A stretch of 64,000 nt of DNA from Hymenobacter busanensis. Lineage in GTDB: Bacteria; Bacteroidota; Bacteroidia; Cytophagales; Hymenobacteraceae. Location: the NCBI RefSeq assembly GCF_008727865.1, contig NZ_VTWU01000010.1:1-64000 (forward strand), in the 5' to 3' direction. A model generated the notes under the pieces. It searched no databases and had not been told where the DNA came from. It was given only the letters and a program-made list of their open reading frames with translations. Below are positions 40,038 through 48,152 of the stretch, piece by piece. Each line of letters begins with the position of its first letter. Position 1 is the stretch's first letter. Position numbers and translations under genes: made by a program.

Positions 40038-41879
40038 TTGCAGTATTTAGAAGGTCGCAAATACGTGGTGCAGGGAATTTTCCTGTCGGTGGCGTTGGTG
40101 TTTGCGGTGCGGCTCTTCCACATTCAGGTGCTCGACGGCAGCTACAAGCTGGCCGCCGACAAAAACACCTTGCAGCGCATTGTGCAGGTGCCCTACCGCG
40201 GCCTCATCTACGACCGGAAGGGGCAGCTGCTGGTGCAGAACACGCCGGTGTACGACCTAATGGTGATTCCGCGCGAGGTTAAAAACCTCGATTCGGCGCG
40301 GTTCTGCCAGCTTCTGCAGATGCCCATTGAGGAGCTGCGCACCGGCCTGCACGCGGCCAAGGTGTATTCCCGCTCCAAGGCCTCGCCGCTGGTGCAAAAC
40401 CTGAGCACGCCCGAACTGGCCGCTATTCAGGACAACCTCGTCGACTTCCCGGGCTTCAGCATCAAGGCCCGCATGGCCCGCGCTTACCGCACCGAAAACA
40501 TGGCCCACGCGCTGGGCTACGTGGGCTCCATCACGCCCGTGATGCTGGAGAAAGAAAAGTACGCCAAGTACATAGCTGGCGACTTTCTGGGCATTACGGG
40601 GTTGGAATCGTTCTACGAGAAGGAAATGATGGGCCGTCGCGGCGTGCAGTACCGCATGGTGAACGTGCGCGGCGTGGAGAAAGGCGCTTTCCGCGACGGG
40701 GAGTTCGACACGCTCTCGGTAGCCGGCAAAGACCTGCACCTTAGCATCGACACCGAACTGCAGCAGTACGGTGAGTACCTGATGCAGGGCAAGCGCGGCT
40801 CCATTGTGGCCCTCGACCCCAAAACCGGCGAAATCCTGGCCTTCGTGTCGGCGCCCACGTTCAATCCGGCCACGCTCACGGGCAAAGGCTCGGGCAACCG
40901 CTACATGGCGTTGCTCAACGATACCACCAAGCCGTTGTTCGACCGCCCACTGGCCGCTACCTACCCGCCGGGCTCGGTGTTCAAGCTCGTCAACGAAGCC
41001 ATTGCGCTGCAGGAAGGCGTGGTGACGCCCTACACCGGTTTTCCGTGTAACTGGAAGCTGGTGCGCTGTACCCACCGCCACGAGTACCCGGCCAACTCCA
41101 CACTGGCCATCAAGAACAGCTGCAACCCCTACTTCTACCAGGTGATGTTTGCCACGGTGCGGCGCGGGCGCTCCACCAGCAAGTTCCGCGACGTGGCCTT
41201 GGGCCTGGAAGACTGGCGCAGGCACGTCGTCACGTTTGGGCTGGCCCAGCACCTGGGCGTCGATTTGCCGGGCGAGCGGATGGGGCTGATACCTTCGCCC
41301 AATTTCTACGACAAGCGCTACGGCAAAAACCGCTGGAGCTACAAAACCATCTATTCGCTCAGCATCGGGCAGGGCGAAATCGGCATTACGGGCCTGCAAA
41401 TGGCCAACCTGATGGCCATTTTTGCCAACCGCGGCTGGTACTACGCGCCTCATTTTGTGCGCGGTATCGGCAACGGCGGCCCGCTGCCGCAGTACCTGCA
41501 AAAGCACTACACTTCCGTCGATTCCAGCCACTTCAACGCCATCGTGCCCGGCATGCAGGCCGTGGTGGACGGGCGCGGCGGCACCGGCAACCTCGCCAGC
41601 CTGCTCGACGTGGGCATTTCGGTAGCGGGCAAAACCGGCACCGTGCAAAACGCCCACGGCGACGACCACGCCACCTTCGCCGCCTTTGCCCCGGCCGAAG
41701 ACCCCAAAATTGCCATTGCCGTGTTCATCGAAAACGCCGGGTTCGGGGGCAGCTCGGCCGCGCCGCTGGCCGGCCTGATGATGGAGAAATACCTACGCGG
41801 CCACATTGCACCGTGGCGCAAACGCTGGGAGTACTGGCTGCCCGGCCCCGCCAGCCGCTTTATCACGCACCGCCGCTAA
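40038..41879 (+). CDS. mrdA: penicillin-binding protein 2 (elongasome transpeptidase)
   Basis: A 613-residue class B penicillin-binding protein, which cross-links new peptidoglycan during side-wall growth. It has one N-terminal helix, a pedestal/dimerisation domain (RGLIYDRKGQLLVQNTPVYDLMVIP) and the transpeptidase domain. Motifs: SxxK in PGSVFK (Ser313, Lys316), SxN in NSCNP, KTGT at 532-535. The start is TTG 40038, giving MQYLEGRKYVVQGIFL, which matches Bacteroidota PBP2; no ATG fits. The rodA start lies 31 bases after its stop. The 195-base gap from mreD holds its own promoter box. Confidence 0.95.
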   Translation: MQYLEGRKYVVQGIFLSVALVFAVRLFHIQVLDGSYKLAADKNTLQRIVQVPYRGLIYDRKGQLLVQNTPVYDLMVIPREVKNLDSARFCQLLQMPIEELRTGLHAAKVYSRSKASPLVQNLSTPELAAIQDNLVDFPGFSIKARMARAYRTENMAHALGYVGSITPVMLEKEKYAKYIAGDFLGITGLESFYEKEMMGRRGVQYRMVNVRGVEKGAFRDGEFDTLSVAGKDLHLSIDTELQQYGEYLMQGKRGSIVALDPKTGEILAFVSAPTFNPATLTGKGSGNRYMALLNDTTKPLFDRPLAATYPPGSVFKLVNEAIALQEGVVTPYTGFPCNWKLVRCTHRHEYPANSTLAIKNSCNPYFYQVMFATVRRGRSTSKFRDVALGLEDWRRHVVTFGLAQHLGVDLPGERMGLIPSPNFYDKRYGKNRWSYKTIYSLSIGQGEIGITGLQMANLMAIFANRGWYYAPHFVRGIGNGGPLPQYLQKHYTSVDSSHFNAIVPGMQAVVDGRGGTGNLASLLDVGISVAGKTGTVQNAHGDDHATFAAFAPAEDPKIAIAVFIENAGFGGSSAAPLAGLMMEKYLRGHIAPWRKRWEYWLPGPASRFITHRR

Positions 41880-41910
41880 GCCGCCGCGCCCTTACCACCG
41901 CTACCACCCC

Positions 41911-43206
41911 ATGCCCGCTTCTCCCGCTCGCTACAGCCGCAGCATCGACTGGTTTACCCTCGGGCTCTACGTCCTGTTGGTAGGGCTGGGCCTGCTCAAC
42001 GTATACGCGGCTTCGTATTCGGCCGAGGTGCCGTTTTCGCGCGTGTTTGCCGCCGACTGGAGCGGGCTGATGGCCTTCAACTGGTTTAAGCAGTTGGTCT
42101 GGATCGGCGTCAGCGTGCTGCTCATCGGCGTACTGCTCGTCATCGACTACAAGGCCTACGACACATTTGCCTACGTGCTCTACGGGGGTATGATTGTGCT
42201 GCTGCTCGTTACGCTGGTCGTGGCCCGGCCCATTGCGGGCTCCCGCTCGTGGCTGGAGCTGGGGCCCATGCGCCTGCAGCCGGCCGAGTTTGCCAAGTTC
42301 ACCACGGCGCTGGCGGCCTCGCGCTTCATGGCAGGCATCAACCTGCGCCAGCAGGCTTTTCAGCAGCAGCTGGTGCTGGCGGGCCTCACGCTCTTGCCGC
42401 CGCTGCTCATCATTGCTTCCAACGAAACCGGCCAAGCCCTAGTGTTCGGCGCCTTCCTGCTGGCGTACTTCCGCGAAGGCATGTCGCCGCTCATTCTGCT
42501 GATTCTGGCTGCCGCCGGCGTGGTGCTTATCCTGTCGCTGCTGGTGCCCAAAGTCTGGCTCGTGGGCGCCTTCACCATCATTCTGGTGCTGGTGTTCGTG
42601 TTCAACACCCGCGTGCTGCGCCACCATTTGCCCTTGGCCGTGAGCGTGTGGGCCGTGGTGCTGGGCATGGTTTTCGGCGTCGATTTCTTCTACAACAGCG
42701 TGCTGCAGCCCCACCAGCGCAAGCGCATCGAGGTGCTGCTGAACCCCTCGGCCGACCCCTTGGGCGTGGGCTGGAACGTCACGCAGTCGAAAATTGCCAT
42801 CGGCTCGGGCGGCTTGCTGGGCAAGGGCTTCCTCGAAGGCACCCAAACGCGCTTCGATTTCGTACCCGAACAAAGCACCGACTTCATTTTCTGCACCGTG
42901 GGCGAGGAGTGGGGCTGGCTGGGCACCATGACGCTTATCATCCTCTTTATGACGCTGCTGGGCCGCATCATTTTCGTGGCGGAGCGCCAGAAATCCGTTT
43001 TTGGCCGCACGTACGGCTACTGTGTGGCCAGCATCATTTTCTTTCACTTTGTGGTGAACGTGGGCATGACCATCGGCCTGGCGCCCGTGGTGGGCATTCC
43101 GCTGCCGTTTTTCAGCTACGGCGGCTCGTCGTTGTGGTCATTCACCATCCTGCTCTTCATCCTGCTGGCCATCGACGCCTACCGCAAGCAGGACTTGGTA
43201 CGCTAG
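41911..43206 (+). CDS. rodA: peptidoglycan glycosyltransferase RodA
   Basis: A 431-residue SEDS-family glycan polymerase, partner of PBP2. Ten hydrophobic helices are visible. Family landmarks are SRSWLELGPMRLQPAEFAKF, where the conserved helix and Glu lie, the catalytic-loop region with VLLNPSADPLGVGWNVTQSKIAIGSGGLLGKGFLEGTQT, and FVPEQSTDFIFCTVGEEWGWLG. ATG 41911 follows the mrdA stop by 31 bases and gives MPASPARYSRSIDWFTLGLYV, a normal cytoplasmic N-terminus. It ends the mre/rod set; the next gene has its own promoter box. Confidence 0.95.
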   Translation: MPASPARYSRSIDWFTLGLYVLLVGLGLLNVYAASYSAEVPFSRVFAADWSGLMAFNWFKQLVWIGVSVLLIGVLLVIDYKAYDTFAYVLYGGMIVLLLVTLVVARPIAGSRSWLELGPMRLQPAEFAKFTTALAASRFMAGINLRQQAFQQQLVLAGLTLLPPLLIIASNETGQALVFGAFLLAYFREGMSPLILLILAAAGVVLILSLLVPKVWLVGAFTIILVLVFVFNTRVLRHHLPLAVSVWAVVLGMVFGVDFFYNSVLQPHQRKRIEVLLNPSADPLGVGWNVTQSKIAIGSGGLLGKGFLEGTQTRFDFVPEQSTDFIFCTVGEEWGWLGTMTLIILFMTLLGRIIFVAERQKSVFGRTYGYCVASIIFFHFVVNVGMTIGLAPVVGIPLPFFSYGGSSLWSFTILLFILLAIDAYRKQDLVR

Positions 43207-43227
43207 CATCGGGTTGAGGCCGTAGCG

Positions 43228-43235
43228 TACCTTCG
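43228..43235 (+). promoter_or_regulatory. -7 promoter element TACCTTCG, leaderless spacing
   Basis: One mismatch from TAnnTTTG and only 6 bases before the ATG at 43242. If used, transcription would start at or within a few bases of the start codon. Confidence 0.5.
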
Positions 43236-43241
43236 CCGCCG

Positions 43242-44588
43242 ATGTCTGCCGCGCCATTTTCCGTACCCGCTCCCGCCGCCCGCACTATCGCGGCACCGGT
43301 ACCGCGTTGGGTATGTATGGTACTGGTGCTGCTGCACGCCGCGGGTCTGCTCTATCAGTTGCAGCAGCACCACTATCTATTCCCCGATTCCGACCGTTAC
43401 CTCGCCGAGGCAGCCAATATTACGCGCCACGGCGAGTTCTATGCTTCGCCGCTCACCGAGCCCATTCGGGCGCAAGAATACACCATTCGGACGCCGGCAT
43501 ACCCGCTGTTGCTGGCCGCGTTGGGTACGCCGCAGGGCTACGTGGTGTGGATGCTGCTGGCGCAAAACCTGCTCAGCTTGCTCAATCTGGCGGCGGTGGC
43601 GCGGCTGGCGGCACGCTATACCCCGCCGCGCTGGGGCTGGTGGCTGGCCTTAGTGGTTACCTTTCCAGCTCAACTGATATACGCCAACGTGCTGATGAGC
43701 GAAATGCTGCTGCAAACGGCCGTGGTGGGGCTGTGCAGCAGCGGCTTCGCCTTTTGGCAAACGCGCCGCTGGCCTCAACTGGCAGGCGTAGCTGCGTGGG
43801 CAACGGCTGCCATGCTCATCAAGCCGGTATTTTATCCGTTTTGCTTGGTCGTGCTGCTGGCTGGGCTGTATGCCGCTTGGCAGCAGCGGCGCGTGGCCCT
43901 GGCCGCGGTGGCGGCCGTGCCGCTGGTGCTGGCCTTGCTCTACCAAGGCTGGAATTGGCAGCGCACGGGCTACTTCCACTTCTCCAGCATCGCCGAAATC
44001 AACCTGCTGCGTTACAACGTGCGGGGTGCCCTGCGCAAAGCCGAAGGCCCGGAAGTGGCCGAGCGGGTAGTGCTGGGCATAATCCGGGCGGCGGAAAACC
44101 AACTTGGTTTTGCCGCGCAGCAGCGCTACATCAAAGAGCAAAGCCTGGCGGTGCTGCGCGAGCATCCGGTGGCTTACGGTGTACTGCACGCGCAGGGTAT
44201 GGCCAACTTCTTCCTCGACCCCGGCCGTTTCGATGTGGTGCATTTTCTGGCCGTGCCCGAGCCGCCCGGCCAAGGCTTGCTGGCGCGTTTCAATGCCGAA
44301 GGCTACGCCGCTATCTGGCACTTCCTGCGCACGGCACCGGTGGGGCTTTTGGCGCTGCTGTTGGCGGTGGCCGTTGCCAATTTGGTGCGACTGGGCGCTT
44401 TCCTGGCGTTTCTGACGAGTAGTGCGGCGCCCCGAACGCTTCGTATTACCGCGGGGGCTTTGGTATTCTACGTGGCGTTTCTGACCGGCCCGCTGGGGGC
44501 AGCCCGCTTCGCCGTTCCCGTCTTTCCGCTGCTGCTGCTCGCCGTGCCGTTTGCCTTAGACCGTTGCAAAAGCCTGCGTCTTCGGTAA
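43242..44588 (+). CDS. GT-C-fold glycosyltransferase-like membrane protein
   Basis: A 448-residue membrane protein with about ten to twelve helices. The first periplasmic loop carries HHYLFPDSDRYLAEAANITRHGEFY and later RTPAYPLLLAAL. These match the ArnT/PMT-like (GT39/GT83) fold, where an Asp in the first loop is catalytic and a lipid-linked sugar is the donor. The 'SD..Y...A' element and 'R.P.YP' are the recognisable landmarks. No soluble C-terminal domain is present. A lipid-carrier-dependent sugar transfer is inferred; substrate unknown. ATG 43242 lies right after the promoter box; an in-frame Met at residue 26 is an alternative if the box is functional. Confidence 0.78.
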   Translation: MSAAPFSVPAPAARTIAAPVPRWVCMVLVLLHAAGLLYQLQQHHYLFPDSDRYLAEAANITRHGEFYASPLTEPIRAQEYTIRTPAYPLLLAALGTPQGYVVWMLLAQNLLSLLNLAAVARLAARYTPPRWGWWLALVVTFPAQLIYANVLMSEMLLQTAVVGLCSSGFAFWQTRRWPQLAGVAAWATAAMLIKPVFYPFCLVVLLAGLYAAWQQRRVALAAVAAVPLVLALLYQGWNWQRTGYFHFSSIAEINLLRYNVRGALRKAEGPEVAERVVLGIIRAAENQLGFAAQQRYIKEQSLAVLREHPVAYGVLHAQGMANFFLDPGRFDVVHFLAVPEPPGQGLLARFNAEGYAAIWHFLRTAPVGLLALLLAVAVANLVRLGAFLAFLTSSAAPRTLRITAGALVFYVAFLTGPLGAARFAVPVFPLLLLAVPFALDRCKSLRLR

Positions 44589-44606
44589 AGCGCACCGAGA
44601 AACCAG

Positions 44607-45683
44607 CTACATGGCAGGCTCAGTAGCCGCGCCCAGCCGCAGCCACGCAAACCACGGATGGTAGGTGAGCAAGCGGCTGAAGGCTACGGTAAACGCCGGG
44701 GCCGCCAGGTAGCCCATGCGGGCTAGGTCGCCGGAAAGCAGCATGTGCACCAGCACCACCGCCACCAAGCCCAGGCACGCCCACGTGAGCGGCTGCGGCC
44801 AGCGCCGCCACGCGGCCCTGCCACCTTGCAGACCGGCCACCAGCGCCAGGCTGAAGAAGCCGAAGATGCTGAACAGCTCACCTGCACCTTTCGGTGAAAA
44901 CAGGCGCCGCAGTGAGTAGCCCAGGTTTTCGAGGTGCGCCAGCGCATTGGTCACGCTTTCCTGCGGCGGCGCACCCACCTGCGCGTCGATGTAGTTCCGC
45001 ACCCCATACGCCACGGCCAACGACCCAGCCAGCCACGCCAGCTGCACCGGCCAGCGCACCGCGCCGCGGCCAAAAACCAGCAGCCACGGAATCAGAAACA
45101 CAAACGACTCCTTGGCGTGCGGACCGAGCACGATGCACGCCACCAGCGCCACCGCCGAGCCGCTGACACTGGCATACAGCGCCAACGCAAACACCAGCAT
45201 GTAAAGGCTGTCGACGAGGGGCAGGCCGGCAATGTACACGGCCCAGCGGCTGCTGAGCACGGCCGCCAGCGCCAAAGCCGCTGCGCCCGGCGAAGCGCCA
45301 CCCAGCAGGCAGGTGCGGAACATGAGCAGGCCGGCGCCGGCCAGCAGCAGGGTATTCACGAGGTAAAAGCCCAACCGCACCGGCCACTCGGTGGCGGCCC
45401 GCTGCGGCCACAGGCGGGCGTATACCATCTCCACGGGCGCAGCAACGGCGGCAGCAGCCAGCGGCACCAGCACGCGGTAGCGGTGCGTAATGCGCACACT
45501 CTTGAATTCGCCGCGGGCCATGCGCAGGTAGCTGCGCGTGTCGGGCGAGTGGGAGAAGTCGAAATGCACGTACATGGTGTAGGCGCTGCCGGCCAGCAAG
45601 CCCACGGCCAGCGTGTACACCAGCACCAGCTGCCGCCACGTCAGGCGCGCCCGAGCTCCGGGGGGGGCAAATTTGGTAGGCAC
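44607..45683 (-). CDS. multispanning membrane protein, GT-C-like
   Basis: A 358-residue hydrophobic protein with about nine or ten helices. The first loop contains FSHSPDTRSYLRMARG, reminiscent of the 'D..Y...A' loop of GT-C enzymes and of the neighbouring convergent gene, but no close family can be named. GTG 45683 is the likely start (MPTKFAPPGARARLTWRQLVLVYTLAV). The stop codon is 18 bases from that of the convergent gene at 44588. It lies 9 bases after the Pro/Ala-rich gene on the same strand and is probably co-transcribed with it. The two facing GT-C-like proteins may serve one surface-glycan process, but this is only suggested by position. Confidence 0.7.
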   Translation of the reverse strand: MPTKFAPPGARARLTWRQLVLVYTLAVGLLAGSAYTMYVHFDFSHSPDTRSYLRMARGEFKSVRITHRYRVLVPLAAAAVAAPVEMVYARLWPQRAATEWPVRLGFYLVNTLLLAGAGLLMFRTCLLGGASPGAAALALAAVLSSRWAVYIAGLPLVDSLYMLVFALALYASVSGSAVALVACIVLGPHAKESFVFLIPWLLVFGRGAVRWPVQLAWLAGSLAVAYGVRNYIDAQVGAPPQESVTNALAHLENLGYSLRRLFSPKGAGELFSIFGFFSLALVAGLQGGRAAWRRWPQPLTWACLGLVAVVLVHMLLSGDLARMGYLAAPAFTVAFSRLLTYHPWFAWLRLGAATEPAM

Positions 45684-45692
45684 CCGCTTGGC

Positions 45693-46961
45693 TTAAGCAA
45701 ACTTCCGGTCGATGAGGCGAAGGAGCTTGTTCAAGTGCTCGTCTTTGCGCACCCACTGGTAGCGGTTGGTCAGGTCTTCCTGCACGTAGCGGCGGGCTGC
45801 GTCGGCCGTGGGCAGCGTGTCGAGGTGCTCGATGGCGGCGTGGTATTCCATGTTTTCGCCATTGAACAGCTCGTTGATAAAGCTGAAACGCTGGTTGATG
45901 GAAATGGCGTTGCGCAACGATTCCACCTTGGGCTGCACATCGGCCAGCGTGGAGGCCGCCGGAGCCGATTGCGCCAGCTTGTCGGCCAGCGTACTGGTTT
46001 TGGCCGTAGCCGCCAGCTTCTCGGCCAGCGTGGGCACCGGTGCCGCCGGTTCGGCTGAGAAAACACGCTCCACCGGTTTGGCGGGAGCAGCTTCGGTCGT
46101 TGCGACGGGCGTTGGCACTGGCGCCGGCGCGGGTGCAACTTCGGCTACCACGGGCTCAGCAGGCTGTGCTTCTGGTACTTCCGCTGGCTTGGCAGCTGGC
46201 GCAGGGGCAGCTGCCGGTTCGGGAGCAGCGGCAACGGGCGCAGGTGCCGCTGCCGGCGCTGGGGCTGCTGGAACCTGAGCTGGTTTCGGGGCGGAGGCTT
46301 CAGTGGCCTTGGCCGGTGCCGCGGCGGGTTCGCGCAGATCGGCGGCGTACACGGGCAGCAGGGCGCTCAGCTCGTGCAACACCTGGTCGACGCTCTGCAG
46401 CTCTTTGTAGTGCGCTTCGGTGTGCAAGCGGAAGCGGTTCAGAAGGTAGTCGCGCTCCTGGGCTACGTCGGCGGGCAGGCTCTCGATAAACGACTCGAAC
46501 AGCGGCTTGTTGATGTCCACGTAGCGCAGTGCGTCGCGCAGTTGCGTAGGCGTGGCCGACGGCTGCTCGACCGGGAAGAGCTTGTCGGCAAACGTGGCGG
46601 CGGGGTCGAGCACGGCTCGCAGCGTGTCGGTAGCGGCCTGGGCCAGCAGCGGCTCGTAGGTGGCACGCGTGAGCCGGATGCGGCGCGACAACAGGTTCAT
46701 CAGCTGGGTGAGGGCCTGGCGCACGGCGGCGTCCTCAAAATCGAAGTAGGGGCTGCGCAGCTGGGCCATTTCGCGCGTCCACTGGGCCAGCAACTGCTGC
46801 ACCACAAAGAGGTTGAGCTGGCGCACGGGCGTCAGCCGCAGCACGGCCGGGCCGTCGAGCGTCGCGCCCACGGGCTGGGCCGAAAAGTGGGCGTCGCACA
46901 CGCGGGCCGCGAGGCGGCGGCCGTAATCCTGCAGCTGCGCGCTGCTGTATGTATCTTGCAT
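45693..46961 (-). CDS. cytoplasmic protein with long Pro/Ala linker
   Basis: A 422-residue soluble protein that I recognise only as a Bacteroidota-type conserved hypothetical. Residues about 1-210 form a helical domain (DYGRRLAARVCDAHFSAQP ... RQLNLFVVQQLLAQWTREM ... RDYLLNRFRLHTEAHYKELQSVDQVLHELSALLPVY). Residues about 215-315 are a low-complexity linker of Ala, Pro, Glu and Val. The last 100 residues are again helical (TLADKLAQSAPAASTLADVQPKVESLRNAISINQRFSFINELFNGENMEYHAAIEHLDTLPTADAARRYVQEDL). The NQRFSFINELFNG segment looks highly conserved. ATG 46961 is used over the in-frame start ten codons upstream, since the gene faces the divergent ferredoxin start at 47002. A tethering or scaffold role is a guess. 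Confidence 0.75.
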   Translation of the reverse strand: MQDTYSSAQLQDYGRRLAARVCDAHFSAQPVGATLDGPAVLRLTPVRQLNLFVVQQLLAQWTREMAQLRSPYFDFEDAAVRQALTQLMNLLSRRIRLTRATYEPLLAQAATDTLRAVLDPAATFADKLFPVEQPSATPTQLRDALRYVDINKPLFESFIESLPADVAQERDYLLNRFRLHTEAHYKELQSVDQVLHELSALLPVYAADLREPAAAPAKATEASAPKPAQVPAAPAPAAAPAPVAAAPEPAAAPAPAAKPAEVPEAQPAEPVVAEVAPAPAPVPTPVATTEAAPAKPVERVFSAEPAAPVPTLAEKLAATAKTSTLADKLAQSAPAASTLADVQPKVESLRNAISINQRFSFINELFNGENMEYHAAIEHLDTLPTADAARRYVQEDLTNRYQWVRKDEHLNKLLRLIDRKFA

Positions 46962-47001
46962 CACTCCTGAAAAACCTGCTTTAGCAGGCAATTTACGCCA
47001 A

Positions 47002-47322
47002 ATGGCTTCATTGACGGTTCAAAATCTGCCCGGTGCGCCCATTCCGGTTCAAGCCGGCCAGACGCTCCTGCAAGCCTTACACGCAGCCGGTCACGATTGG
47101 ATGCACGCCTGCGGGGCCCGCGGCCGCTGCACCACCTGCCGCCTCGACGTGCTCGGCGGCGCCGAAAGCCTGGCCCCGCCCACGGCCGCCGAACAGCGCT
47201 ACCACGAACGCGGCCGCCTCGCCCTCACCGCGCGCCTCACCTGCCAGGCCCAGCTACCTAGCGGCGACGTAGTGGGCCGCGTGCCCGAAGCCACCAAGCT
47301 GCCGCACGTGCGGTACTGTTGA
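47002..47322 (+). CDS. 2Fe-2S ferredoxin (second)
   Basis: A 106-residue ferredoxin of the plant-type fold. Ligands are Cys37, Cys43, Cys46 and Cys81 in the pattern C-x5-C-x2-C-x34-C (HACGARGRCTTCRLDV and RLTCQAQ). A final Cys at the C-terminus is unlikely to be a ligand. It differs from the ferredoxin at 25357, with more basic residues around the cluster, so the two probably serve different partners. It is divergent from the Pro/Ala-linker gene with only 40 bases between starts, and convergent with recO (11 bases). No partner reductase or oxygenase is adjacent. Confidence 0.9.
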   Translation: MASLTVQNLPGAPIPVQAGQTLLQALHAAGHDWMHACGARGRCTTCRLDVLGGAESLAPPTAAEQRYHERGRLALTARLTCQAQLPSGDVVGRVPEATKLPHVRYC

Positions 47323-47333
47323 ACAGTGGGGTG

Positions 47334-48050
47334 TTATTCCGCCAGCACGTCCGACAGCACGTCCAACGAACGAATGTCACCGAGGCCCTCGACGTGCAGC
47401 TGGTAGTAGCGCAGCAGAATGTTCAGGAGGTCGCGGCGCACGCGGCCGTTCGGAATAGTCGGGCTGGGCGTCTTGCTCAGCAGCTCGTCGAAGTGGTGCT
47501 CGAACTCCTGGAAACGCAGCACCGTGCTGCGGGCCGTGGTCGACTGGTTGATGTCGGTGGCAAAGGCTACCTGCTCGGTAATTTCGCGGCCCGACTCGGG
47601 GCCGAAGCCCAGGTAGCTGGCCAGGTGCAGCAAAAAGAGCAGGGCGAAGTTCTCGTAGTGCTCCTGTTGCGCGTCGTAGGCCAGCAGCGAGTCGTGCAGG
47701 AAGGCGAATAGCTCGGGGTTTTCCTCCTCCTCGCGCAACGAGCGGCCCACCACTTCGGAGAGAAACAGCAGCACGCTGCTCTTGCTGAAATCGTAGGGAA
47801 TGGTGCGGTAGGGGTGGGCGCAACGGAACTCGGAGAGGCGCGTCAGGCCGCCGCGCGGCGACACGTACGCCACCAGATCAAGCAAGGTAAACGGCTGAAA
47901 CAGCGCGATGCGGCCCGGCGGTTTGGCCCGCCGCACCCCGTTCACGATGTACGACTGCACCCCGCGCCGCTCGGTGTACACGCGGGCAATGATGCTGGTT
48001 TCGCGGTACTTCAGGTAGTTCAGGACGATGCCCCGGGTTTTTATCAGCAT
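47334..48050 (-). CDS. recO: DNA repair protein RecO
   Basis: A 238-residue recombination mediator. With RecR it loads RecA onto SSB-coated single-stranded DNA in RecF-pathway repair. The N-terminal OB-fold is plain: LIKTRGIVLNYLKYRETSIIARVYTERRGVQSYIVNGVRRAK. The C-terminal helical domain (KSSVLLFLSEVVGRSLREEEENPELFAFLHDSLLAYD ... FALLFLLHLASYLGFGP) is complete in length. The zinc-binding cysteines found in some RecO proteins are absent, as is normal for Bacteroidota. ATG 48050 is followed directly by the family start LIKTRGIVL. A terminator separates it from porZ upstream. Confidence 0.93.
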   Translation of the reverse strand: MLIKTRGIVLNYLKYRETSIIARVYTERRGVQSYIVNGVRRAKPPGRIALFQPFTLLDLVAYVSPRGGLTRLSEFRCAHPYRTIPYDFSKSSVLLFLSEVVGRSLREEEENPELFAFLHDSLLAYDAQQEHYENFALLFLLHLASYLGFGPESGREITEQVAFATDINQSTTARSTVLRFQEFEHHFDELLSKTPSPTIPNGRVRRDLLNILLRYYQLHVEGLGDIRSLDVLSDVLAE

Positions 48051-48096
48051 AGCCGAAAGCTAGGAAAGGCGGAAAACACTCAACAATGCAAACGGC

Positions 48097-48134
48097 AAAA
48101 AAGCGCCGGCAACCAAAGCTGCCGGCGCTTTTTT
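48097..48134. terminator. intrinsic terminator after porZ
   Basis: AAAAAAGCGCCGGC (48097-48110) and GCCGGCGCTTTTTT (48121-48134) are exact complements with a 10-base loop. It lies 18 bases past the porZ stop on the minus strand and isolates porZ from recO. Confidence 0.92.
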
Positions 48135-48152
48135 GGGCGGTATTGCGGGCTA

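Noticed and set aside
40257-41669. 470-residue minus-strand frame opposite mrdA
   Set aside because: All penicillin-binding motifs are on the plus strand; the opposite frame is low in informative residues.
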